NCBI RefSeq assembly: GCF_023072595.1
Contig: NZ_JALLGK010000014.1
Coordinates: 1 to 47,768 of the forward strand
DNA from: Streptomyces sp. XM4193
GTDB taxonomy: Bacteria; Actinomycetota; Actinomycetes; Streptomycetales; Streptomycetaceae
Direction of reading: 5' to 3'
Length of the DNA: 47,768 bases
In this document: piece after piece, positions 27,393-36,215 of the stretch
Numbering within the stretch: position 1 is the stretch's first letter
Layout of the letters: each line of letters starts with the position of its first letter
Notes under the pieces: generated by a model
Databases searched by the model: none
Told to the model about the DNA's origin: nothing
Seen by the model: the letters and a program-made list of their open reading frames with translations, nothing else
Made by a program: the position numbers and the translations under genes

Positions 27393-27445
27393 GCGCGCCC
27401 GGGGTCCGTACGGCGGGAGGGGGGCTGTACGGACCCCGGGCGCGC
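27393..27445. terminator. Perfect 19-bp hairpin terminator
   Basis: 27393-27411 pairs perfectly with 27427-27445 around a G-rich 15-nt loop, downstream of the lipoprotein gene. The rest of the 398-bp gap (27446-27715) holds a doubled CAGGCTCGCCGGT just before it (about 27338) and no gene; it should contain the two-component promoter. Confidence 0.9.
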
Positions 27446-27715
27446 GGCTGAACCGCCCGTCCCGGCCCTGCGTCCTACCGCGTGTGCCCGGTGGCCGACC
27501 GGGCCGGCAACGCCAACTGGGAGTCACCGCACGCCAGTTGAGGGGCGCACCGCCTCGGGACAGCGTCGGGCCCCGCCCCGCGGCCGGCCGAACCGGCGCA
27601 CTCGGCCCTCCGAGGCGCCCGAGACATCCGGCCGCCGCCCCGCGCCGCAGGGCGCTGCCACCGCGTCCGCGAACCACCCGCGTGCACAGACCGACCGGAC
27701 GGGACGACCGCCGAG

Positions 27716-29104
27716 ATGAAGCATCTTCGCCAACTACCCGCTCGCTGGCAGCAGTTGCCGGTGTACGTACGCGATCTGCCGCTGGGCCTGCTCGTACTGC
27801 TCGGCTCGCTCACACCCTCGCTGCACAACAAAGGGACGCAGATCGGCGGAGTCCCGGACCGCCCGTTCGATCTGCTGGCGCTGGCCGCCATCGCGTTGCA
27901 GTGCCTGCCACTGGCGGTGCGCAGACGCTTCCCGGTCGTGGCCGTCGTACTGGTGGTGGCCGGTTTCGCCGTCGACCAGCTGCGCGGGTACCACTCGTTC
28001 GCGGGCAGCGCCCTGCCGATCGCGCTGCTGAGCGCCGGTGCGCACGTCGAACGTCACCGCCGCCTCACCTTCGGCCTGCTGGCCGCCTCCTATGTGCCGT
28101 TCGCACTCGCGCTCGGGCATCTGGGCTCCGGCGAGGGGCCCGCGGGCTACCTGCTGTTCCTGATGGCGGTGTCGCTCGCCTGGGGCGCGGGAGTCTGGCT
28201 GCGCAACAGCCGCGCCGAGGAGGTCGAGCGCCGACGACGTGTCGCGGACGAGACCCGTACCGCCGAACGCACGCGCATCGCACGCGAGTTGCACGATGTG
28301 GTGACCCACCACGTGACCGCCATGGTCGTCCAGGCGGAGGCCGCGAAGTACCTGACCGCCGCGCCCGACCGCCTCGACGCAACGCTCACCTCGATCAGCG
28401 ACACCGGACGCCGGGCGATCACCGACCTGCGCCATCTGCTGGACCTCCTCAACCCCGAGTACGCCACCGCGGGCAGCAACGCCGGTGGTGGACAGGCCCG
28501 TTCGGGCGAGCCGAAGGACGACGGACCCCAACCGGCCGCCCCCGCCGACGACGCGCGAGAACCGCACACGCCTCCGCTGCACACCCTCGTCGAGCAGACC
28601 CGCGCCGCCGGTCAGCCGGTGGAGTTCGAGGAGGAGGGGCGTCCGTCCGAACCGACCGGCAGCGCCGATCTGGTCGCGTACCGCGTGGTGCAGGAATCAC
28701 TCACCAACGCGCTCAAGTACGCCCACGGAGAGCCCACTTCGGTCCACGTACGGCACGGCGAGCGCCACCTGACCGTTCAGGTCACCACCCTCCCCGTGGC
28801 GCCCTCCGCGACATCCGAGATCGACAAGCCACACCCCAACCCGACGCGTCCACCGGGCAGTTCCCCACGACGTCGGTCCGCCTCCCTCGGCGGAAGCGGA
28901 CGCGGTCTGGCCGGACTGCGAGAACGAGTCGCCGTGCTGGGCGGCGAGTTCGCCGCCGGCCCCGCGGACGACGGAACCTTCCGCGTACGAGCCCGCGTCC
29001 CCACCGGCAGACCGTCCACCGCACCCGCGCAGGGCTCCGACCCCGCCGAGAGCCCCGCCGTACCCTCGGACGAAACCGCGCCCACCGGAGGAGCCCCGTC
29101 GTGA
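27716..29104 (+). CDS. NarL-type sensor histidine kinase
   Basis: A 462-aa protein. Residues about 1-165 hold five or so transmembrane helices with little extracytosolic sequence, as in many Streptomyces HisKA_3 kinases. The dimerisation/phosphoacceptor motif is ARELHDVVTHH with His193. The ATPase part shows the N box (ESLTNALKYA) and G box (GRGLAGLRERV), interrupted by a Pro/Arg/Ser insertion of about 40 residues between them. An earlier Pro/Ala loop (about 255-290) is also low-complexity. Its stop overlaps the regulator start (GTGA). The start codon has no strong ribosome site. Confidence 0.9.
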   Translation: MKHLRQLPARWQQLPVYVRDLPLGLLVLLGSLTPSLHNKGTQIGGVPDRPFDLLALAAIALQCLPLAVRRRFPVVAVVLVVAGFAVDQLRGYHSFAGSALPIALLSAGAHVERHRRLTFGLLAASYVPFALALGHLGSGEGPAGYLLFLMAVSLAWGAGVWLRNSRAEEVERRRRVADETRTAERTRIARELHDVVTHHVTAMVVQAEAAKYLTAAPDRLDATLTSISDTGRRAITDLRHLLDLLNPEYATAGSNAGGGQARSGEPKDDGPQPAAPADDAREPHTPPLHTLVEQTRAAGQPVEFEEEGRPSEPTGSADLVAYRVVQESLTNALKYAHGEPTSVHVRHGERHLTVQVTTLPVAPSATSEIDKPHPNPTRPPGSSPRRRSASLGGSGRGLAGLRERVAVLGGEFAAGPADDGTFRVRARVPTGRPSTAPAQGSDPAESPAVPSDETAPTGGAPS

Positions 29105-29799
29105 CCACCGCCCCCGCGACGGGGAACGAACAGCCCGCCGACTCCACCGTCCGCGTCCTGATCTGCGACGACCAGGCCCTGGTGCGAACGGGGCTGGTGA
29201 CGATCGTCGACGCGCAGCCGGACCTCGAAGTGGTCGGCGAATGCGGCGACGGACGCACCGCCGTCGAACTCGCCGACCGACTCCGCCCGGACGTCGTGGT
29301 GATGGACGTCCGGATGCCCGTGCTCGACGGCATCAAGGCCACCGCGCAGCTCGCCGGGGCCGGAGTCGACCGGCCGGTGAAGGTCCTCGTGGTGACCACC
29401 TTCAACCTCGACGAGTACGTCTACGAGGCGCTGCGCGCCGGAGCCTCCGGTTTCCTCCTCAAGGACGCCCCGCCCCACCAACTCCTCCAGGGCATCCGCA
29501 CCGTGGCCGGTGGCGCCGCCCTGCTGGACCCCGAGGTCACCCGCAAACTCGTCGGCACCTACGCCGCACGCATCCGCCCCGCCGAAGCAGCCACCCACCG
29601 CGAACTCCGTCTCACACCACGCGAGTTGGAGGTACTGCGCCTGGTCGCCGACGGCCGCTCCAACAGCGAGATCGCCGCGGCCCTCACCATCAGCCCCGAA
29701 ACGGTGAAGACCTTCGTCTCCCGCATCCTCACCAAACTCGACCTCCGCGACCGCGTCCAAGCCGTCGTCTACGCCTACCGCCACGGCCTGGCCACCTGA
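29101..29799 (+). CDS. NarL/LuxR-family response regulator
   Basis: A 232-aa protein translationally coupled to the kinase (GTG overlaps TGA). The receiver domain has the acidic pair ICDD, phosphoacceptor Asp69 in VMDVRMP, Thr and Lys (TTF, LKDAP). The C-terminal LuxR-type HTH (LTPRELEVLRLVADG to TVKTFVSRIL) binds DNA. The pair forms a standard two-component system; the signal is unknown. Nearby the hydrolase lipoprotein and the following low-GC genes could be targets, but nothing in the sequence proves it. Confidence 0.92.
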   Translation: MTTAPATGNEQPADSTVRVLICDDQALVRTGLVTIVDAQPDLEVVGECGDGRTAVELADRLRPDVVVMDVRMPVLDGIKATAQLAGAGVDRPVKVLVVTTFNLDEYVYEALRAGASGFLLKDAPPHQLLQGIRTVAGGAALLDPEVTRKLVGTYAARIRPAEAATHRELRLTPRELEVLRLVADGRSNSEIAAALTISPETVKTFVSRILTKLDLRDRVQAVVYAYRHGLAT

Positions 29800-29881
29800 C
29801 AGGCCCGACCCACTCTGCGGTCGTCCGCGGGATCCCTACGTCACCGCAGTCCCGACATGACAGCTGAACGAACTGGAAAGC

Positions 29882-30247
29882 ATGAGCTGCTACTTCCAAA
29901 CAAAAAAGACAGCACTGTGGAATCCATCGAATGCAGTAGCTCGGATATTTACCGAGCAGATTGAAACAGTTTCGCAAATCCTTGGAGTCGACTCGGGACT
30001 CACGCACATCATTGAAGACGAGTGCGAGATAGATGGCGCGCTTTTCGTGCCGTTTGCGAACTTGTTGCGCGAAAGACTTTCAACCACGAACAATCTTGCG
30101 CTTCGAGCCCTCCTACAAGGAGTTTCTGATGTTTGCACAGTGATCGCATATCGAGGAGACTGGGACCTGACTCCTGAGTTCAGGGAAATGAACCCGTGGC
30201 AGGAGACACATGAGAGGATTGCTTGGAGTATGCCCGTCGGGCAATGA
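29882..30247 (+). CDS. Unrecognised small protein in low-GC DNA
   Basis: A 121-aa protein in DNA visibly poorer in G/C than the rest of the window, with many A/T-ending codons (for example AAA, AAT, ATA, GAA). It has no signal peptide or membrane helix, and a mixed helix/strand pattern with acidic patches (IIEDECEIDGAL) and Trp near the end (YRGDWD, NPWQETHERIAW). This look recalls small immunity or antitoxin-like proteins, but no family is recognised. It is followed closely by a second low-GC gene, and the composition suggests horizontal acquisition. Confidence 0.7.
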   Translation: MSCYFQTKKTALWNPSNAVARIFTEQIETVSQILGVDSGLTHIIEDECEIDGALFVPFANLLRERLSTTNNLALRALLQGVSDVCTVIAYRGDWDLTPEFREMNPWQETHERIAWSMPVGQ

Positions 30248-30281
30248 GCGCACGCGTAGAACTTTGCAAGCGGAGGAAAGT

Positions 30282-31106
30282 TTGCGGGAATTTCTTAGAT
30301 CGAGATACGCAGAAAATCGAGGTGCTCGCCGAGTGAACGAAGTATTCACAGTGGACTTTGATGGCAACTCCACACCTGACGTAGATGACATAATCTACGC
30401 GGGATTGGATGACATGAGACATCTCCAGCGCGTACCTCTTCTGACTGAAATTCTGAACAATAGAAGCGCGCCAATCTATGATCGTTATCTCGCGTGCCTC
30501 ACTCTCGTCACCTGGGGTGAGACCGCAGGGTATGAGGCGCTGAAATCGGCAGCGACTTCCGTTCCGAAGACGGGATGGACTGAAGTGTCCATCGACCGTC
30601 ATTTCTCGGTGAACGACACATACGGACACTTCCTGACCGCACTGGATGACAGTTCGGAAATCTCAGAATACAAGGGTAACGAAATCCCAAGGATAAGCGC
30701 ACTTCGTGCACTCATCGAAACGGCGGACCGGGAATATCTTGGCACCAAACTTGGCTATATTCCAGGGCCGGAGGATGCCGCCAGATCCATTAACGAAATC
30801 CGCAACACCATTCTTCGCGGCGCAGACGCCCTTACCTCACAAGGCGAGCCTTCATTCGATCTATCGACTCAGCTTGTAGATCTAGCATCAACTATTGCCT
30901 CTACTCACGGAATTATTTCGGTTGAATTGGCCTCCAGGGTACTGGGAATCACGAGATCTCCACGTGCTATTACGCACGCGGTTTCCATCGCAGAGTGGGT
31001 AGACGGAGAAGAAGGCGAGAAATTCGGTGAACACCTTCTGAACATCGCAGACACGGACACCCGAGAACTCGTCGCAAACAAGCTAAATGAAGCACGCAAA
31101 GCGTAG
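30282..31106 (+). CDS. Unrecognised helical protein in low-GC DNA
   Basis: A 274-aa protein if started at TTG 30282, which has GGAGG five bases upstream. GTG 30333 (GAGGTG upstream) or ATG 30210 are alternatives; the last would overlap the previous gene by 38 bases. The middle (LQRVPLLTEILNNRSAPIYD, then LACLTLVTWGETAGYEALKS) reads like HEAT-type helical repeats. The C-terminal half has two further helical blocks. No signal peptide, no catalytic motif. GC is lower than in neighbouring genes, as in the gene just upstream. Possible role as an immunity-like or scaffold protein is a guess. Confidence 0.72.
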   Translation: MREFLRSRYAENRGARRVNEVFTVDFDGNSTPDVDDIIYAGLDDMRHLQRVPLLTEILNNRSAPIYDRYLACLTLVTWGETAGYEALKSAATSVPKTGWTEVSIDRHFSVNDTYGHFLTALDDSSEISEYKGNEIPRISALRALIETADREYLGTKLGYIPGPEDAARSINEIRNTILRGADALTSQGEPSFDLSTQLVDLASTIASTHGIISVELASRVLGITRSPRAITHAVSIAEWVDGEEGEKFGEHLLNIADTDTRELVANKLNEARKA

Positions 31107-31548
31107 ACCCATCAACTACTGGCAAGCGCATCTGCCCTGTTACGCATAGTTTCAGAAATACCCCGGGCTACTCGACGAACCGGTGGTGGACTGCGCAATT
31201 CAGTCAGCGTGATAAGCGGAAGCCGGAGCGATCGCCGTGCGCACCGGAGTCTCCGATTGCTTCTGATGGGCGCCCCGTCGATGCGCCCGCCCATCGCGAA
31301 CTGCGACCCACCGACAGACAGCGGTAGCCGTCACTGGGAGCAGCGCGCACTGAGATGCGGCGTTGGAACAGTGGGTACGTAGGTGCGCGGAGATGAACTC
31401 CTGCGTGTGGGGGTGGTGTTGGGCCCAACAGGGAGAGTTTGGCGCGGGCAGCGGCGGGGGCGCACCCGGGAGTTGTGAGGTTACGCGGGCGTCGGCGCGG
31501 TGGTAGCGGTGTTGAGGGGCAACAGCCGTGCGGCGGTGGCGGGTTGGG
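31107..31548. other. 442-bp gap, possible gene remnant
   Basis: Sequence changes from the low-GC segment back to high GC over 31150-31250. Short overlapping frames occur on minus, but none has convincing codon use or a ribosome site. A degraded gene is possible. No tRNA or attachment site recognised. Confidence 0.45.
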
Positions 31549-31821
31549 CTACTGCTTGGTGGTGTCGCCGGAGTCCGAGTCGCCGTCGGCGGCTGCGGGG
31601 TTGTCGGTGACGAAGGAGCCCATGCCGGGGTGCGTGGTGATGAGGCCCTCTTCCCGCAAGGCGCGAGTGACTTTGCGAATGGTCGGACGGGACGTGCCGA
31701 ACTCCTGCTCCATGCGCACCTCGGAGATGAGTGCACGCGGGCCGTATTCGCCGCTGGCGATCCGCTCGCGGATGACCTCGGCGATCTGCTCCCACTTGGG
31801 GAATCTCGGGTCGAACTCCAT
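31549..31821 (-). CDS. GntR-family regulator, short
   Basis: A 90-aa protein: a winged HTH of GntR type (KWEQIAEVIRERIASGEYG, then TSRPTIRKVTRALREEGLI and THPGMGSFV) and a short acidic tail, with no ligand-binding domain. ATG 31821 has AAGGG close upstream; the longer frame to 31947 is not supported. Short GntR proteins like this sit beside plasmid/transfer genes in actinomycetes. It is divergent from the small-protein and secretion operon, so it probably controls that promoter and its own. Confidence 0.88.
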   Translation of the reverse strand: MEFDPRFPKWEQIAEVIRERIASGEYGPRALISEVRMEQEFGTSRPTIRKVTRALREEGLITTHPGMGSFVTDNPAAADGDSDSGDTTKQ

Positions 31822-31884
31822 CACCCTTGGACTGTACGCATGCACGCCTGGTCGAACATAGTAGCTACCAGGAATTACTAGGCC

Positions 31885-31913
31885 TTGCCAGGGGTTTACA
31901 GGTTGGCTACGGT
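31885..31913 (+). promoter_or_regulatory. Promoter of the type IV secretion-like operon
   Basis: TTGCCA (31885-31890), a 17-bp spacer and TACGGT (31908-31913) form a good housekeeping-type promoter, reading away from gntR. Nearby TAGTAGCTACCAGG/AATTACTAGG (31855-31882) is a possible GntR operator. Confidence 0.65.
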
Positions 31914-31928
31914 GGCAGAGACAGAAGA

Positions 31929-31958
31929 CCCCGGCGACTGCTTGCACCAGTCCCGGGG
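31929..31958 (+). other. Leader hairpin in the 5' untranslated region
   Basis: 31929-31940 and 31948-31958 pair as an 11-bp stem with one bulged C and a 7-nt loop. It lies about 10-15 bases after the predicted transcription start and 30 bases before the first small gene. It could stabilise the transcript or attenuate it; no U-run follows. Confidence 0.6.
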
Positions 31959-31988
31959 CGTGGCCAACCTGGAATGAGGCAGGTCGAC

Positions 31989-32159
31989 ATGAAGGATGTT
32001 ATCGCCCGTATCGCTGCCGGACGGCGGCGTACCGAAGCGCCCGACGAGCCGCTGGACGGGGACGCCTCGCGGCTCGTACGGCCGTACCTGCTCGCTGCGG
32101 AGCGGGAGTGGGAGAAGGCCGCCCGGAGGCTGTTCCACACCTCGGCGGTGCCATGTTGA
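31989..32159 (+). CDS. Small hypothetical protein upstream of the T4SS-like genes
   Basis: A 56-aa protein (MKDVIARIAAGRR start) with a GAGGCAGG ribosome site upstream. It is a charged helical peptide ending in HTSAVPC. Its stop overlaps the start of the next small gene. No family recognised; its position in the GntR-controlled transcript suggests a regulatory or accessory role. Confidence 0.7.
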   Translation: MKDVIARIAAGRRRTEAPDEPLDGDASRLVRPYLLAAEREWEKAARRLFHTSAVPC

Positions 32160-32338
32160 GGATCAAGGTGTACGCGGTGAACCCGCGCACCGGTGAGCGA
32201 CGCACCATCAAGGCCGAGCACGTCGTGGACGCCAAGGAGTGCAGCCCGTTCCAGCTGAGCATGGCGCTTCCGCCGTGCCGGTGCCCGATCCATCGGGAGA
32301 AGACCGAGCGCGAGGAGGAGCAGTTGGGTGGACGTTGA
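32153..32338 (+). CDS. Small Cys-containing hypothetical protein
   Basis: A 61-aa protein whose ATG lies just before the stop of the previous gene. It contains CSPF and PPCRCPIH, with Cys/His spacing that could bind metal. The start is strand-like (LRIKVYAVNPRTGERR). Translation is probably coupled to the gene upstream. Function unknown. Confidence 0.7.
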   Translation: MLRIKVYAVNPRTGERRTIKAEHVVDAKECSPFQLSMALPPCRCPIHREKTEREEEQLGGR

Positions 32339-32429
32339 GCGCGGCTGGCGCCACACGGTTCTCACGACCCTGCTCACGGCACTCTCGGTGCTGTTCATGG
32401 GCCTGAGCCTCTGTCGCCTCGCCAACTGA
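32328..32429 (+). CDS. 33-aa single-helix membrane peptide
   Basis: From GTG 32328, overlapping the end of the previous gene and preceded by GAGGAGGAG at nine bases. The peptide has a basic start and one hydrophobic segment (VLTTLLTALSVLFMGLSL), then Cys-Arg. Too short for usual gene calling. Good ribosome site and overlap support translation; the role is unknown. Confidence 0.5.
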   Translation: MDVERGWRHTVLTTLLTALSVLFMGLSLCRLAN

Positions 32430-32582
32430 CCGCTCAGTACGCCCGGTTGACCCCTCAGCTTCCGGGAGAGGTTCGCGGATTGTGCTCCAGGCCCCCACAG
32501 GACCGATGCCCCCGCTACCGTCGAATAAGGCGACAATGGTTCGACACTGGTAGGCAGTTCGGCCTGAGGGGGCACGCGCAGC

Positions 32583-33401
32583 ATGAGCTTCGGCGGTGGC
32601 GACGACAGCGGTCACGCGACGACGGGCCACCAAGGCACGCGTACGCGCCTGCCGGAGAGCGAGGGCGGCGCTAGACCGACCCCCATGCGGCCCGGCAAGA
32701 GCATGCTGGTCGTGGTGGGTGTCGTGATGCTGCTCATCGGTGCCATCGCGTTCGCGACGCGTGGCGAGGAGAGCGACGGCGGTCGCGGCGACGACGCCAA
32801 GGGCGAGCAGGCTCAACCGACCGCGCCCACGGGCGAGAAGCCGGTGGGCGGCAGGGGCGAGGGCATCCCGTCCGGCTTCGCACAGAGCCGGCAGGGGGTC
32901 CAGAGCGCGGCCACCAACTACGCCGTCGCGCTGGGCGGGGACGGCATGTTCCAGAAGTCGTCGCGCGACGCCATAGTCACCACTATCTACACGGTCGGCA
33001 GCGGGGAGAAGCTGCGTCCGCGGCTGGACAAGGCGTACTCGGAGAAGTTTCTCAGCAACGTCGGCCTCGATGAGGCGGGGAAGGCACCGGCAGACTCCAC
33101 CTTCGTGTCACGGACGACCCCGATCGGCGCCAAGGTCACTGATTACACGTCGAGTTCGGCAACGGTGGAGGTCTGGTGCATCGGTCTGATCGGCCTCACC
33201 GGCGAGGACTCCACCACGCCGGTGAAGCAGTCATGGTTCACCGTCACACAGAAGCTCAGCTGGACAGACGGCGACTGGAAGATCACTTCTTCGCAGCAGA
33301 CCGAGGGCCCCAGTCCGGTGCCTGGTGACAACCGTGCCTCCTCGGCGGATGAAATCGCCGAAGCGGTGGAGGGGTTCGGAGGGTTCACGTATGCGCGCTA
33401 A
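32583..33401 (+). CDS. VirB8/TcpC-like membrane protein of a type IV secretion-like locus
   Basis: A 272-aa protein with a 38-residue cytosolic start, one transmembrane helix (MLVVVGVVMLLIGAIAF, about 41-57), a low-complexity linker and an outer domain of about 170 residues (ATNYAVALGGDGMFQKS to LSWTDGDWKITSSQQ). The outer domain pattern fits the NTF2-like fold of VirB8/TcpC proteins, which assemble the inner-membrane platform of transfer systems. That assignment is inferred from topology, position and strand pattern. It overlaps the next gene by 11 bp. Confidence 0.7.
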   Translation: MSFGGGDDSGHATTGHQGTRTRLPESEGGARPTPMRPGKSMLVVVGVVMLLIGAIAFATRGEESDGGRGDDAKGEQAQPTAPTGEKPVGGRGEGIPSGFAQSRQGVQSAATNYAVALGGDGMFQKSSRDAIVTTIYTVGSGEKLRPRLDKAYSEKFLSNVGLDEAGKAPADSTFVSRTTPIGAKVTDYTSSSATVEVWCIGLIGLTGEDSTTPVKQSWFTVTQKLSWTDGDWKITSSQQTEGPSPVPGDNRASSADEIAEAVEGFGGFTYAR

Positions 33402-34668
33402 ACGACTTCGACGGGTTCTTGCGCCTGCGCTCGCGGCCCCTGTGCTCGCGCTGGCGTTGTCTCGACCCGCTGTTGCCGACCCCTCCCCGAGTCCCACTCC
33501 GAGCGATGAGGAGAGCGAGGATCCCTGCGACCTGGTCTCGGGGTTGGCCCGCGAGTACTGCGAGGAGGGGGACGGAGCCACCGGCGGCGGTGGTGGCGGT
33601 GGGAACGAGCGGAACGAGACGGTCGACACCCTCGACCCGCTCGCCGCGCTCGCGCGGGGCTGCGGCGAGGCGGCGTCGTGGACGGTCGAGAAGCTGTCCG
33701 ACGCCGTCAACGCCACCGCCGACGTGGACTTCACCAACGCCGCGTTCCTGCGCCAGTACGCCGTGGTGTTCGCCGCGTCGACGATCCTCACGCTGATCCT
33801 GTGGCTGCTGGCGGTGACCAAGCGCGCCATCAGGGGCGTTCCGATGGTGACGGCGATCAGTGAGGCGATCGGCTTCCTGTGGCTGGTGGTGCTGGCCTCC
33901 GCCTTCACCCCGCTGGCGCTGTACGCGATGGTCTCGGCCACGGACGCGGTGACGGACATCATCGCCTCGGGCACGGGGTCGCAGACGGACAAGTTCTTCG
34001 GGACGTTCTCCGAGGCGCTGGAGAAGGGCGAGGACATCGGCGGCGGGCCGATCATGCTGATCGTCGTCTCGCTGGTCTCGGTGCTCGCGGCTGGTGTGCT
34101 CTGGCTCGAACTGGTCATCCGGGCCGCGCTGTTGTACGTCGGCGCGCTGCTCGGCGTGGTCGTCTACAGCGGGTTGGTGGACAAGAACCTCTGGGGCCAC
34201 GTGCGCCGCTGGGCCGGCATCATGATCGCGGTGATCCTGGTGAAGCCGGTGATCATGATTGTGCTCGGCCTGGCCGGTGCGTTGTCCTCGGGAGACGGAC
34301 CGGACTCGTTCTCGGCGATCGTTTCCGGACTGGCCATCATCATTCTGGCCATCTTCGCCTCGGCGATGATCTACCGCTTCGTGCCCGGGTTCGGCGACGA
34401 GATCGTCAAGCACCGTGCGGCGAGCGCCGATCCGGCCTCCGGCAAGGCGGTGGCGGCGGTGTCCACGCCGGCGGCGATGCTGCGGCAGGGCATCAACACC
34501 CACTCCGCGCGCGGCGGCGGCAACGCCTCCTCCGCTCCGCAGCAGGGCCAGCAGAAGCAGCCCAACTCGGTGGCCGGCGGCGTCGCGGCGCACGGTTCGC
34601 GCAGTGCCGCACCGCCGCCCCCGCGCCAGGGCAACTCGGGCAACAGCGGTGGAGGTAACCGCCGATGA
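33391..34668 (+). CDS. VirB6/TrbL-like polytopic membrane protein (SCO6881-like)
   Basis: A 425-aa protein with an N-terminal signal (basic start, LAPALAAPVLALAL, cut after AVADP), a short acidic and Gly-rich linker, then six or so transmembrane helices (from QYAVVFAASTILTLILWLL to GLAIIILAIFASAMIYRF) and a Gly/Pro/Gln-rich cytosolic tail. This is the topology of VirB6/TrbL channel proteins. It overlaps both neighbours, ending four bases into the next gene (ATGA). In Streptomyces this gene is found next to SCO6880-family genes. Confidence 0.78.
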   Translation: MRAKRLRRVLAPALAAPVLALALSRPAVADPSPSPTPSDEESEDPCDLVSGLAREYCEEGDGATGGGGGGGNERNETVDTLDPLAALARGCGEAASWTVEKLSDAVNATADVDFTNAAFLRQYAVVFAASTILTLILWLLAVTKRAIRGVPMVTAISEAIGFLWLVVLASAFTPLALYAMVSATDAVTDIIASGTGSQTDKFFGTFSEALEKGEDIGGGPIMLIVVSLVSVLAAGVLWLELVIRAALLYVGALLGVVVYSGLVDKNLWGHVRRWAGIMIAVILVKPVIMIVLGLAGALSSGDGPDSFSAIVSGLAIIILAIFASAMIYRFVPGFGDEIVKHRAASADPASGKAVAAVSTPAAMLRQGINTHSARGGGNASSAPQQGQQKQPNSVAGGVAAHGSRSAAPPPPRQGNSGNSGGGNRR

Positions 34669-36215
34669 CCACTCCGCACGTCACCGCACCGCGCCGCACG
34701 TACGTCATCGGGCGGGCCCGGCCGAACGCGATCGTCGGCAAGAACCGGGAGACCGGGGAGATCGCGCTGATCGTCGTCGGGGCGTTCCTCGGCATGATGA
34801 GCGGCCTGCTGGTGCCCGTACTCTCGTTGCGGATCGTGATGCTGGTCGGCCTGCCGATGCTGGCGCTCGCGGTGGTGTACATGCCGTACGGGGGCCGGAC
34901 GTTCTACCGCTGGTACGAGATCAAGCGCTCGTACCGGCGTCTGCTGCGCAAGGGAGATGCTGTGTACCGTTCGGACGCCGCGGAGGCCGGGGTTCGGCTG
35001 GACGGGCGCGAGGTGGAGGTCGGTCCGCCGCCCGGGGTGGGCCGGATCAGCTGGCTGTCCGCGCCGTTCGGGCCGGACGAGATCGCGGTGCTGCTGCACG
35101 CCGACCGCCGTACGGTGACGGCCGCCATCGAGATCGAGGGCCCGGGTGTGGGCCTGCGCGACAGCGAGGACCAGGAGGCGCTGGTCGACCGGTTCGGCAC
35201 GCTGCTCAAGCACGTGGCCAACGGCGACGGCTACGTCACCCGGCTCCAGATGCTGGCCCGTACGCTGCCCGCCGACCCGGACGCGCACGCCAAGGACGTC
35301 GCCCAGCGCGGCGACGCTGCGGCCCCCGAGTGGTTGCGGGAGTCCTACGAGCAGCTCCAGTCGATGGTGTCGACCTCCAGCGAGCAGCACCGCGCCTATC
35401 TGGTCGCCTGTATGACGTACGGGCGGGAGCTGGCGGCGGAGGCGAGCACGCTGGCGAAGGCCGCGCGCAGTTCGCGCGGTCGCAAGCTGTCGAAGGACGA
35501 GGGCATCGCGTTGATCATGACGCGTGAACTCACCGACATCTGCGCCCGGTTGACCGAGGCGGACATCAGGGTGCGGCAGCCGCTCGGGCAGGGCCGGATG
35601 GCCTCGCTGATCCACTCCATGTACGACCCGGACCATCCGATCGACCACCTCCAGGCGATGACGATGCGCAACGCCTGGCCGGCCGAGCTCGACGCGACGG
35701 AGGCGACGTACCTCCAGGCCAAGACCCGCGAATCGCTGACGCGCGAGCCGTGGTGCCACTCGACGGCCTGGGTCAAGGAGTGGCCGATGACTCCGGTCGG
35801 GGTCAACTTCCTCGCCCCGCTGCTCGTCCACACCCCGGACGTGATCCGCACCGTCGCGGTCTGCATGGACCTGGAGCCGACCGAGGTCGCCATCGAGCGG
35901 ATGCTGACGGAGAAGACCAACGACGAGGCGGAGGCGTCCCGTCAGGCGAAGATGAACCGCACCATCGACCCGCGCGACGTCGCCGCCCACGGCCGGGTCG
36001 ACCAGCGCGGCGACGATCTGGCCAGCGGCGCGGCGGGCGTGAACCTGGTCGGCTATCTGACCGTGTCCTCCCGCAACCCCGACGCGTTGGTGCGGGACAG
36101 GCGCACCATCCGCGCCGCCGCGGGCAAGAGCTTCCTGAAGCTGGAGTGGTGCGACCGCGAGCACCACCGGGCGTTCGTGAACACCCTGCCGTTCGCGACC
36201 GGTATCAAGCGTTGA
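34665..36215 (+). CDS. SCO6880-family protein, VirB3/VirB4-N-like
   Basis: A 516-aa protein coupled to the gene upstream by ATGA overlap. Two membrane helices at residues about 30-75 (EIALIVVGAFLGMMSGLLVP onward) resemble VirB3. The following about 430 residues resemble the N-terminal, non-ATPase region of VirB4 proteins and match my memory of the Streptomyces SCO6880 family. It has no Walker motif. It is likely the platform part of a VirB4 split between this gene and the ATPase encoded at 36504. The gap to that gene is 288 bp and repeat-rich. Confidence 0.85.
   Translation: MTTPHVTAPRRTYVIGRARPNAIVGKNRETGEIALIVVGAFLGMMSGLLVPVLSLRIVMLVGLPMLALAVVYMPYGGRTFYRWYEIKRSYRRLLRKGDAVYRSDAAEAGVRLDGREVEVGPPPGVGRISWLSAPFGPDEIAVLLHADRRTVTAAIEIEGPGVGLRDSEDQEALVDRFGTLLKHVANGDGYVTRLQMLARTLPADPDAHAKDVAQRGDAAAPEWLRESYEQLQSMVSTSSEQHRAYLVACMTYGRELAAEASTLAKAARSSRGRKLSKDEGIALIMTRELTDICARLTEADIRVRQPLGQGRMASLIHSMYDPDHPIDHLQAMTMRNAWPAELDATEATYLQAKTRESLTREPWCHSTAWVKEWPMTPVGVNFLAPLLVHTPDVIRTVAVCMDLEPTEVAIERMLTEKTNDEAEASRQAKMNRTIDPRDVAAHGRVDQRGDDLASGAAGVNLVGYLTVSSRNPDALVRDRRTIRAAAGKSFLKLEWCDREHHRAFVNTLPFATGIKR

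Noticed and set aside
30210..30281. ATG 30210 as start of the second low-GC gene
   Set aside because: It would overlap the upstream gene by 38 bases without a ribosome site, whereas TTG 30282 has GGAGG at five bases.
31107..31548. Short minus-strand frames as genes downstream of gntR
   Set aside because: No ribosome site, mixed codon use and several competing frames; at most a remnant.
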